Positions 1 through 6,209 of a stretch of 9,184 nt of DNA are shown piece by piece. Within the stretch, counting starts at the first letter, position 1; each line of letters opens with the position of its first letter. The notes beneath the pieces were generated by a model, which was not told the origin of the DNA, did not search any database, and saw nothing but the letters and a program-made list of their open reading frames with translations. Made by a program: the position numbers and the translations under genes. Location: assembly GCA_022709445.1 (NCBI GenBank), contig JAKLIU010000061.1:1-9184 (forward strand). Reading direction: 5' to 3'. This DNA comes from Spirochaetota bacterium (GTDB taxonomy: Bacteria; Spirochaetota; Spirochaetia; Treponematales; UBA12059).

Positions 1-941
1 CCTCCTCAGAGCGCGTGGTCGAGTACGTGGGCTTCCCCTTCACCGCCTCTCCGGATTCCGAGCGCCTCGATTTCGCCCGCGCCAACCCGGCCGGTTTCCG
101 GCGGCTCAGGCTCTCGCGCATCACCGTGACCTCGTCCCTCAAGGACGCCCAGTCGGTGCTGTCGCGCATCCAGTCAGGCGCCATCTCCTTCGAGGACGCC
201 GCCAAGAACCACTCCAAGGACGCCTACGCGTCCAAGGGCGGCGACATGGGCCAGCGCTACGCCTGGGAGCTCAAGGGCGATTTCAAGGATCCCGCCTCCC
301 TCGACGGCCTGGTTTCGCTCGCCGCCGGGGCCTACTCGCCCGTCTACGAGACGGTCGCCGGTTCATGGGTGTTCTTCCGCATCGACGAGGCCGCGGCCGA
401 TCCCGACTACGCTTCCGCCGACCTCCTGCGCACCGTGACCGAATACCTCAACGCCTACGAGAAGGGCCGCATGGAGGATTGGGTGGTCGCCAACGCCAGG
501 GAGTTCGCCGCCGCCGCCAAGGACGACTTCATCGGCGCCGCGGCGAGCCGCTCCCTCCCGGTCAGGGAGACCAACGCCTTCCCGCTCAACTACGGCGGGG
601 CCTTCAACCTGGGCTACTTCTCCCTGTTCGGTGCGCTCGACGCCACGGACAAGCCGGAAATCGCCGGGGCGGACAGCGACGAGGCGTTCCTGAGGACCGT
701 CTTCTCCCTGCAGCCCGGGACGGTCTCCGAGCCTCTGGTGCTGAACAACTACGCCCTGGTGCTCAGGGTCAAGGAAGTCCGGGCGGCGGACGACAGCACC
801 CTGGGCCTGGTCGAGGCCTACTACCCCAGCCTGGTCCAGTACAGCGCCCAGAACGACCTGTCCGCGAGCATCCTCCGCAGCGACCGACTCAAGGACGACT
901 TCCTCCCCACCTTCTCACGGATCTTCGCCGCGGGCGAGTGA
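1..941 (+). CDS. Parvulin-type peptidyl-prolyl isomerase (SurA/PpiD-like), 5' truncated
   Basis: The reading frame is open from base 3 and has no convincing start, so the gene begins before the window; the GTG at 15 is probably internal. About 312 residues are visible. Counting from the codon at 15, residues about 30-125 look like a PpiC/parvulin domain: an S-R-I-T-V strand, a helix with SVLSRIQSG, then the hallmarks ISFEDAAKNHSKD and SKGGDMGQ. A second region (about 215-265), with FSLQPGTVSEPLVLNNYALVLRVKEV, resembles the degenerate second half of PpiD/SurA proteins. The family assists folding of exported proteins in the periplasm; any signal peptide or membrane anchor would be in the missing part. 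The His usually found at the start of the parvulin domain (SHI in SurA) is Arg here, so it may act more as a chaperone than an isomerase. An intrinsic terminator follows the stop. Family call fairly sure, precise role unknown. Confidence 0.8.
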   Translation, partial: SSERVVEYVGFPFTASPDSERLDFARANPAGFRRLRLSRITVTSSLKDAQSVLSRIQSGAISFEDAAKNHSKDAYASKGGDMGQRYAWELKGDFKDPASLDGLVSLAAGAYSPVYETVAGSWVFFRIDEAAADPDYASADLLRTVTEYLNAYEKGRMEDWVVANAREFAAAAKDDFIGAAASRSLPVRETNAFPLNYGGAFNLGYFSLFGALDATDKPEIAGADSDEAFLRTVFSLQPGTVSEPLVLNNYALVLRVKEVRAADDSTLGLVEAYYPSLVQYSAQNDLSASILRSDRLKDDFLPTFSRIFAAGE

Positions 942-948
942 CCGTCGC

Positions 949-2568
949 ATGGGCGAACACGGTCCCCTGCCCGTAGATACGGGCAGGGGTCTTTCTTTAT
1001 GGTACCGGGGACGTTCGATCTACTCCCGGCACGATCCGTCCGCCGCCCCCGTGAAGGCCGCCCTGGCGGCGGTCGACTCCGCCGGCACCCTCTACCTGGT
1101 GCCGTCGCCCTGCCTCTGCCACGGACTCGGCGAACTGGCCGGCCGCATGAAGGAAGGCAGCGCCATACTCTGCGTCGAAACCGACCAGGAACTCATGGCG
1201 CTCGCCGTGGAGGCGTCCAGGGATCTGCGCTCGGCCCACCCGGGACTTGCGCTGATCAGGAGCGACGACCTGCGGGCCGCGGTGGACTGGGCGCGGGGCA
1301 TGGGCAGCTTCAGGCGGGTGGAACTGGTCAGGCTCTCCGGCGGCTACGACCTGGACAGGCCGTTCTACGACGCCCTCCTCTCGGCCCTCGTCGCCGAAGT
1401 GGCGCTTGGCCTGCGCAATCGCGTGACCCTGGTCCGCATGGGCCGGCTCTGGGCCAGGAACCTGGTACGCAACCTCGGGAGCCTGCCCTGGGAGGACGCG
1501 GTTCGGCCGCTCCCCGATAATTCCGCGGTGGCCGTCTGCGGGGCGGGACCGTCCCTCGATGCCGCCCTGCCCTTCCTGCTCCGCAACGCGGGCAGGCTCC
1601 ACGTCATGGCATGCGACACTGCCTGCGGCCCGCTGGCCGCCGCAGGCGTTCCCGTGGACTCGATCGTCTGCCTGGAAGGGCAGGTGTACAACCTGGCCGA
1701 CTTCCTCCCGATGGAAGGCAGGCGGGCACGGCTCTGCGTCGACCTGTCGGCCCATCCATCCAGCTTCCGGGCCCTGAGCGGCCCCAAGCTGCTCCTGGCG
1801 AGCGCCTGGGACGATTCCGGGCTGCACGGTCGGCTGGCGGCGGCCGGACTGCCCATCCTGGGAGTGCCTCCCCTGGGCTCGGTGGGCGTCCTGGCCCTGC
1901 ACCTGGCGCGCGTCCTGCACGGCGGGCCCATCCTGTTCGCCGGACTGGATTTCGGCTTCGAGCCGGGCCGCACCCACTGCTCGGGCAGTCCCGTCGAACT
2001 GGCGGAAGCCAGGCGGGAATCCAGGCTGTACCGCCGCGACGGCCGCTGGGCGGCGACCTTCCGCCCAGGAGTGCGGACGCTCGCCGGGGGGGCCTTGTGC
2101 GACCCGGCCCTCTCCATGTACGCGGGCCTGGCCGCCGAGGAGCTCGAGCGGGCGGGGAGCGGGGGCAGGGTGACCGTGGATCTGCGGACGGGAGCCCGCC
2201 ATCCCCTGCCGGCCGCCGCCGCGGGCTTCACGGCGGCGGAACGCATCCTTGCCGGATGCCCGGCGGCGGATCGTCCGGCCCGTGCGGAACCGGGAGCGCC
2301 CGGGGAAGCAGCCGAGTGGAGACGGCGCGCGGAAAGCTTCCTGGAAGCCGAGGCGCGCGTCATGGGGGAGCTCCGCGGCGCCCTGCGCGACGGCTGCGAC
2401 CGGGACCGCCTCTCGGGACTGGTAGCGCGGGCCGACTGGTCCTTCTCGCACTTCCCGGATCCCGAACGGGTCCGCGCCCTGAAGCTGGACGCCCTCAGGC
2501 GGCTCGCGGCCGAGGCCGGCTACTGGGAAGGTCTCCTGTCCGCGCGGCGGGAACCCGGGTCGCCCTAG
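949..2568 (+). CDS. DUF115 / motility accessory factor (MAF)-like protein, possible flagellin glycosyltransferase
   Basis: This 539-residue soluble protein has the layout of DUF115 proteins, the family that also includes archaeal MptE and the flagellar MAF proteins. Near the N-terminus, Y-R-G-R-S-I-Y-S-R-H-D-P (about residues 19-30) matches the 'HSRYDP' signature I recall for bacterial members. It is followed by TLYLVPSP and ILCVETD, which resemble a Rossmann-type strand with its acidic cap. The central domain has the family's G-A-G-P-S-L-D loop at residues 198-204 and GLDFGF (332-337) followed by His343. The last 100 residues are charged and helical. MAF proteins of Campylobacter and Helicobacter transfer nonulosonic sugars to flagellin, and spirochaete flagellins can be glycosylated; that role here is inference. 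ATG 949 follows the upstream stop by 7 bases and has only a weak ribosome site. The next in-frame start, GTG 1051, would remove the conserved N-terminal motif. The stop overlaps the lepA stop. Confidence 0.68.
   Translation: MGEHGPLPVDTGRGLSLWYRGRSIYSRHDPSAAPVKAALAAVDSAGTLYLVPSPCLCHGLGELAGRMKEGSAILCVETDQELMALAVEASRDLRSAHPGLALIRSDDLRAAVDWARGMGSFRRVELVRLSGGYDLDRPFYDALLSALVAEVALGLRNRVTLVRMGRLWARNLVRNLGSLPWEDAVRPLPDNSAVAVCGAGPSLDAALPFLLRNAGRLHVMACDTACGPLAAAGVPVDSIVCLEGQVYNLADFLPMEGRRARLCVDLSAHPSSFRALSGPKLLLASAWDDSGLHGRLAAAGLPILGVPPLGSVGVLALHLARVLHGGPILFAGLDFGFEPGRTHCSGSPVELAEARRESRLYRRDGRWAATFRPGVRTLAGGALCDPALSMYAGLAAEELERAGSGGRVTVDLRTGARHPLPAAAAGFTAAERILAGCPAADRPARAEPGAPGEAAEWRRRAESFLEAEARVMGELRGALRDGCDRDRLSGLVARADWSFSHFPDPERVRALKLDALRRLAAEAGYWEGLLSARREPGSP
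964..1000 (+). terminator. Rho-independent terminator after the isomerase gene, inside the 5' end of the next gene
   Basis: Two arms, CCCCTGCCCGT (964-974) and ACGGGCAGGGG (979-989), form a perfect 11-bp stem closed by the tetraloop AGAT. TCTTTCTTTAT follows directly (990-1000), giving the U-rich tail of a classic intrinsic terminator on the plus strand. It sits 22 bases after the isomerase stop codon. It also lies within the first 17 codons of the downstream frame if that starts at ATG 949. Confidence 0.85.
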
Positions 2569-4385
2569 CGGCGATCCTCGTCCTCGTTTTCGCGCAGCAC
2601 GGCCATGAAGGATTCCTGGGTCAGTTCCACGTCGCCGACCATCTTCATGCGCTTCTTGCCTTCCTTCTGCTTCTCAAGCAGCTTGCGCTTGCGCGTGATG
2701 TCGCCGCCGTAGCACTTGGCCAGCACGTCCTTGCGCAGCGGGTTGACCGTCTCGCGTGCGACGATGGTCCCCCCGATCGCGGCCTGGATGGCTATCTTGA
2801 ACTGCTGGCGGTCCATCGAGCCCTGCAGGCGCTCGCAGACCCGGCGGCCGCGGTCGGTGGCGCTTGGGCGGTAGACCAGCTGGGCCAGTGCGTCCACGGG
2901 TTTCGAGTTGATCAGTATGTCCAGCTTGGCCAGGTCCGTGGGCTTGTAGGTCGAGATCTCGTAGTCGAAGCTGGCGTAGCCGCGGCTGGTGCTCTTGAGC
3001 TTGTCGTAGAAGTCGAAGAGCACCTCGGCCAGGGGCATCTCGAAGGTCAGCTCCACGCGCTTCTCGTCCAGGTGGACGAAGCCGGTCTGCACCCCGCGCT
3101 TGTTCACGCAGAGGGTGATCAGGTTGCCGATGTAGGCCAGCGGCGTGATGATCTGCGCCTTGATGTAGGGTTCCTCGGCCGACTCGATCTGGGACGGGTC
3201 GGGATAGTCAGCCGGATTGTCGATCGTCACTTCCTCCGAGCGGCGCGCGAGCCTGAGCCGGTAGCGGACGCTGGGGGCGGTCATGATGATGGCCTGGCCG
3301 TATTCCCGTTCCAGCCGCTCCTGCACCACCTCCAGGTGGAGCATGCCCAGGAAGCCGCAGCGGAAACCGAAGCCCAGGGCGGCCGAACTGTCCTTCTCGT
3401 AGATGAGCGACGCGTCGTTCAGCTTGAGCTTCTCCATCGCCACCTTGAGCTCGTCGTAGTCCGCGGTGTCCATGGGGTAGATGGACGAGTAGACCACCGG
3501 CTTCACCTCCCGGAAGCCCGGGAGGGGCTCGGTGGCCGGATTGGACGCCCCGGTGACGGTGTCGCCCACGCGCACGTCCGAGACGGTCTTGATGCCCGCG
3601 ATGATGTAGCCCACCTCGCCGGCGGACAGGCTGTCCGACGGAGCCAGGCGCAGCTTGAAGTGGCCGGTCTCCTCCACCTCGTACTCCGAGTCGTTGTACA
3701 TGAAGCGGATCTTCATGCCCGGCTCGATCCGGCCGTCAAAGAGCCGCATGTGGACCACGACGCCGCGGTAGGGATCGTAGTGGCTGTCGAAGGTGAGGGC
3801 CCTGAGGACCGCGTCCTTGGAGCCGGAGGGCGCGGGGACGCGCTCGACGATGGCCTCGAAGAGCTCGTCGATGCCCAGACCCATCTTCCCGGACACGCAG
3901 AGCGCGGTGTCCCCGTCCAGGCCCAGGTCGTGGCTGATCTGGTGCCTGGCGTCGGGTATGTTCGCGGCGGGCATGTCTAACTTGTTGATGACGGGTATGA
4001 TCTCCAGGTCGTGCTCGAGGGCCATGTACATGTTGGACAGGGTCTGGGCCTCGACGCCCTGGGTGGCGTCCACGAGCAGGATGGCGCCTTCACAGGAGCT
4101 GATGGCGCGGGATACCTCGTAGGAGAAATCGACGTGGCCCGGGGTGTCCACCAGGTTCAGGATGTACTCGAGGCCGTCCTTCGCGGTGTAGCTGAGGGTC
4201 ACCGCCTGGCTCTTGATGGTGATCCCGCGCTCGCGCTCTATGTCCATGTTGTCGAGCATCTGGGCCTGGAGCTTGCGTTCGTCCACGATGCGCGCCCGTT
4301 CTATGAAGCGATCGGCGAGCGTTGACTTGCCGTGGTCGATGTGCGCTATTATGCAGAAATTGCGGATGCGGGCTATGTCGTGCAT
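2565..4385 (-). CDS. lepA: Elongation factor 4 (LepA), ribosome-associated GTPase
   Basis: LepA is a translational GTPase related to EF-G that binds the ribosome and acts in back-translocation, stalled elongation or ribosome maturation. Counting from the ATG at 4385 the protein is 606 residues, close to the usual 600. The G1 loop A-H-I-D-H-G-K-S-T is at 14-22, the switch I motif RGITI at 53-57, DTPGH at 80-84 and NKLD at 134-137. Domain II, an EF-G-like domain and the LepA-specific C-terminal domain follow, the last rich in Lys/Arg and ending in the family's RMKMVGDVEL-type segment. A TTG at 4421 would add 12 residues, but the family usually starts just before the RNFxIIAHID segment, so ATG 4385 is preferred. 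No Shine-Dalgarno is seen before it, and a promoter-like -10 lies 6 bases upstream. lepA is divergent from phr and convergent with the DUF115 gene, so it is probably transcribed alone. Confidence 0.96.
   Translation of the reverse strand: MHDIARIRNFCIIAHIDHGKSTLADRFIERARIVDERKLQAQMLDNMDIERERGITIKSQAVTLSYTAKDGLEYILNLVDTPGHVDFSYEVSRAISSCEGAILLVDATQGVEAQTLSNMYMALEHDLEIIPVINKLDMPAANIPDARHQISHDLGLDGDTALCVSGKMGLGIDELFEAIVERVPAPSGSKDAVLRALTFDSHYDPYRGVVVHMRLFDGRIEPGMKIRFMYNDSEYEVEETGHFKLRLAPSDSLSAGEVGYIIAGIKTVSDVRVGDTVTGASNPATEPLPGFREVKPVVYSSIYPMDTADYDELKVAMEKLKLNDASLIYEKDSSAALGFGFRCGFLGMLHLEVVQERLEREYGQAIIMTAPSVRYRLRLARRSEEVTIDNPADYPDPSQIESAEEPYIKAQIITPLAYIGNLITLCVNKRGVQTGFVHLDEKRVELTFEMPLAEVLFDFYDKLKSTSRGYASFDYEISTYKPTDLAKLDILINSKPVDALAQLVYRPSATDRGRRVCERLQGSMDRQQFKIAIQAAIGGTIVARETVNPLRKDVLAKCYGGDITRKRKLLEKQKEGKKRMKMVGDVELTQESFMAVLRENEDEDRR
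4322..4352 (+). promoter_or_regulatory. Possible phr promoter inside the 5' end of lepA
   Basis: TTGACT (4322-4327) and TATTAT (4347-4352) each match the sigma70 boxes at 5 of 6 positions, but the 19-base spacer is longer than ideal. Transcription from here would give a leader of about 75 bases before phr. The bases are antisense to the codons for the strongly conserved lepA G1 motif, so the resemblance may be a by-product of protein conservation. Confidence 0.3.
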
Positions 4386-4421
4386 GGGGCGAATGTACCC
4401 CGAACGCGGCCGCTTGTTCAA
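4386..4421 (-). promoter_or_regulatory. Candidate lepA promoter giving a leaderless transcript
   Basis: On the minus strand TTGAAC (complement of 4416-4421) and TACATT (complement of 4392-4397) are 18 bases apart and match the -35 and -10 consensus at 4 of 6 positions each. The -10 ends 6 bases before the lepA ATG, so transcription would begin at or within a base or two of the start codon. This agrees with the missing Shine-Dalgarno. In GC-rich DNA such AT-containing boxes stand out, but the match is modest. Confidence 0.4.
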
Positions 4422-4423
4422 TC

Positions 4424-4429
4424 GGAGGG
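4424..4429 (+). promoter_or_regulatory. Ribosome binding site that sets the phr start
   Basis: GGAGGG lies 6 bases before ATG 4436. This strong Shine-Dalgarno fixes the photolyase start there, although the frame stays open upstream into the lepA coding region. Confidence 0.8.
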
Positions 4430-4435
4430 CCGGGC

Positions 4436-5866
4436 ATGCTGGAATCGATGGTCGAGCCGGAACGGATACGGTGCATCACGGACAGGCCGCCGCGCGCGAA
4501 GGCGGGGTACGTGCTCTACTGGATGCAGGCCGCCATGCGGGCCGGGGAGAATCCCGCCCTCTGGCACGCCTCCGAGCTGGCGGACGGGCTCGGGCTGCCC
4601 CTCCTGGTGCTCTGCGTGCCGGCCGGGCACCCGGCCATGCAGGCCGCCCAGTACCGCTGGATGCTTTCCGGCCTGGCCGAGACCGCCGCGACCCTTCGGA
4701 ACGCGGGCTGCGCCTTCAGCCTGGCGCCCGGCGATCCCTTCGCCACGGTGTCCGAAGCCGCCAGTGACGCCGCCATCCTGGTGTGCGACGCCGACCCGGC
4801 CCCCTGGGCCCGACGCGTCAGGTCGCGGCTCGCGGCCGCCCTGGACCTGCCCATCCTGGAGGTGGACGGGGACTCCGTGGTCCCGCTGGCCGCGGCCAGC
4901 CCCAAGCAGGAATGGTCGGCGCGGACGCTCCGACTCAAGATTTCCGGGGCGGTGGGCCACTACCTGGACGCGCCTCCCCTGCCCGTTCCCTCGCCCGTGC
5001 GGCGCTCCGATTCGCTCTGCGGCAAGCCGGACTTCAGCGCGGCGGCCGCTCTCGCGGAGGATACTCCGCCGACCGGACACCGGCCGGACGGCATCGGGCG
5101 CAGCGTGATGTCCTATCCGGCGGCCCCTTCGCCCGGGCCGGCCGCAGCGCTGGAACGACTGGAGCGCTTCCTGGAAACCGGCCTGAGGCGTTACGACACG
5201 GGACGAAACGACCCGATGAGCGACGGCTGCTCGGGCTTGTCGCCCTGGCTGCACTTCGGGCAGATCTCGCCGGCAGCCGTCGGCCGTGCCGCGCGCAGGG
5301 CGGAAGCCGGGAACCCGGGTTCGCCCGCGCTGGCGGCCTTCCTGGAACAGCTGGTGGTCAGGCGCGAACTCTGCCGCAACTACGCCCTGTACCGGCCCGC
5401 CGATTGCGAGGCCTGGGAGGGACTGCCCGCATGGGCCAGGGCCACGCTGGAGGAGCATTCGGGCGACCGGCGGGCGTACCTGTACACGGAGGCCGAGCTT
5501 GAAAGGGCGGCCACCCACGACCCGTACTGGAACGCGGCGATGAAGGAGATGCGGGTGACCGGGCGCCTGCACGGTTACATGCGCATGTACTGGGGCAAGC
5601 GCCTCATCGAGTGGCACCGGCATCCGGCCGATGCATTCCGTATCGCCCTGCGGCTGAACAACATGTACGAACTCGACGGGCGGGACGCCAACGCCTTCGC
5701 CGGGGTCGCCTGGTGCTTCGGCCTGCACGACCGCCCCTGGCCAAGCCGGCCGGTCTTCGGAACCGTGCGGGCCATGGCCGTCTCCGGGCTAAGGAAGAAG
5801 TTCGACGCGGACGCCTGGGCCCGGGCCTGGACGGCGCCGGATCCCGCGTCCGGGAATTTGCCTTAA
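4436..5866 (+). CDS. phr: Class II CPD photolyase
   Basis: The enzyme repairs cyclobutane pyrimidine dimers in DNA using light and reduced FAD. The 476-residue length fits the class. Class II hallmarks appear in order: VLYWMQ (26-31) at the start of the antenna/Rossmann domain, SPKQEWSARTLRLKI (155-169), GRNDP (256-260), SGLSPWLHFGQISP (266-279), HGYMRMYWGK (379-388), LNNMYELDGRDAN (407-419), and GVAWCFGLHDRPW (423-435). Trp365, Trp386 and Trp393 keep the spacing of the electron-transfer tryptophans Trp360/381/388 of the Methanosarcina mazei class II enzyme. Asn408 lines up with the flavin-contacting Asn403. All expected catalytic features are present, so an active enzyme is likely. It is divergent from lepA with 50 bp between the start codons. 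The C-terminal end overlaps a promoter for the next two genes. Confidence 0.95.
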   Translation: MLESMVEPERIRCITDRPPRAKAGYVLYWMQAAMRAGENPALWHASELADGLGLPLLVLCVPAGHPAMQAAQYRWMLSGLAETAATLRNAGCAFSLAPGDPFATVSEAASDAAILVCDADPAPWARRVRSRLAAALDLPILEVDGDSVVPLAAASPKQEWSARTLRLKISGAVGHYLDAPPLPVPSPVRRSDSLCGKPDFSAAAALAEDTPPTGHRPDGIGRSVMSYPAAPSPGPAAALERLERFLETGLRRYDTGRNDPMSDGCSGLSPWLHFGQISPAAVGRAARRAEAGNPGSPALAAFLEQLVVRRELCRNYALYRPADCEAWEGLPAWARATLEEHSGDRRAYLYTEAELERAATHDPYWNAAMKEMRVTGRLHGYMRMYWGKRLIEWHRHPADAFRIALRLNNMYELDGRDANAFAGVAWCFGLHDRPWPSRPVFGTVRAMAVSGLRKKFDADAWARAWTAPDPASGNLP

Positions 5867-5886
5867 ATCGCGGAACGCGGTAAAAT
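5858..5886 (+). promoter_or_regulatory. Sigma70-like promoter for the glutaredoxin-FTR unit
   Basis: TTGCCT (5858-5863) and TAAAAT (5881-5886) are separated by 17 bases, the ideal spacing, and match the consensus at 4 and 5 of 6 positions. The -35 overlaps the phr stop codon. The start site would fall near 5893, leaving a very short leader that contains the glutaredoxin ribosome site. Confidence 0.55.
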
Positions 5887-5894
5887 GACCTGAC

Positions 5895-5900
5895 AAGGAG
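5895..5900 (+). promoter_or_regulatory. Ribosome binding site of the glutaredoxin gene
   Basis: AAGGAG lies 8 bases before ATG 5909. It is a good Shine-Dalgarno and supports this start over any internal one. Confidence 0.8.
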
Positions 5901-5908
5901 AACACCCG

Positions 5909-6208
5909 ATGCTCGATACGCTCGAATACACGTCGGTGCCGGGAACGCGGACCACGCCGGCGTTGACCGTATATGCCCTCTCCACCTGCGGCTTCTGCAA
6001 GCGCAGCCTCGCTTTCCTGGAGGCCAACGGCTTCGCCTACCGGTACGTGCACCTGGACCGGATACCCCTGGACACCAAGAACGAGGTCAAGCGCGCCCTC
6101 AAGGAGAAGTACAAAGCCGACGTCGCCTTCCCCTTCGTGACGGTCGGGGACGCGGACTACCTGGTCGGCTTCATCGAGGTGGACTGGAAAAAGACCCTGG
6201 GAGTCTGA
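5909..6208 (+). CDS. Glutaredoxin-family protein with a CGFC site
   Basis: This 99-residue protein of the thioredoxin fold is probably a cytoplasmic thiol-disulfide oxidoreductase. The first strand (LTVYALS) leads to T-C-G-F-C-K-R with Cys27 and Cys30, a dithiol site at the end of the first strand as in glutaredoxins and NrdH-like proteins. FPFVTVGDADYLVGF (74-88) has Pro75 in the place of the conserved cis-proline and the glutaredoxin-like VGF turn. The first 18 residues form an extra N-terminal extension. The stop is one base from the start of the FTR catalytic chain, so the two are almost certainly cotranscribed and translationally coupled. An inferred role is to accept electrons from that reductase and pass them to target disulfides; glutathione need not be involved. 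Confidence 0.85.
   Translation: MLDTLEYTSVPGTRTTPALTVYALSTCGFCKRSLAFLEANGFAYRYVHLDRIPLDTKNEVKRALKEKYKADVAFPFVTVGDADYLVGFIEVDWKKTLGV
6199..6203 (+). promoter_or_regulatory. Ribosome binding site of the FTR gene within the glutaredoxin 3' end
   Basis: GGGAG lies inside the last codons of the glutaredoxin gene, 6 bases before ATG 6210. The stop and next start are one base apart, which favours translational coupling. Confidence 0.7.
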
Positions 6209-6209
6209 G

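Noticed and set aside
999..1520. ATG at 999, just after the terminator, as the start of a separate gene
   Set aside because: This frame is out of phase with the DUF115 motifs and yields an Arg/Pro/Gly-rich sequence. Only the frame from 949 gives the family signatures.
997..2451. 484-codon open frame on the minus strand opposite the DUF115 gene
   Set aside because: Composition is Gly/Arg/Gln/Pro rich with no recognisable fold or motif. The plus-strand frame carries family signatures.
1611..3980. 789-codon open frame on the plus strand spanning the end of the DUF115 gene and most of lepA
   Set aside because: It is antisense to the certain lepA gene and out of frame with the DUF115 gene. The translation is low-complexity, with Arg/Gly/Pro-rich and Val/His/Leu-rich stretches typical of GC-rich shadow frames.
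4386..4421. TTG start adding 12 residues to LepA
   Set aside because: LepA proteins usually begin shortly before the RNFxIIAHID segment. The TTG is part of a candidate -35 box and has no ribosome site.
4322..4435. Upstream extension of the photolyase frame to an earlier start
   Set aside because: It would overlap the lepA 5' coding region and add residues unlike the family. GGAGGG 6 bases before ATG 4436 clearly marks the start.
4418..5728. 436-codon minus-strand frame opposite the photolyase
   Set aside because: It is a shadow of phr, whose class II motifs are unmistakable; the minus frame has no motif or ribosome site.
5838..5860. Short hairpin near the end of phr as a terminator
   Set aside because: The stem is only about 5 bp (TCCCG/CGGGA) with a weak ATTT tail, and it lies within coding sequence. 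This is not enough to call a terminator.
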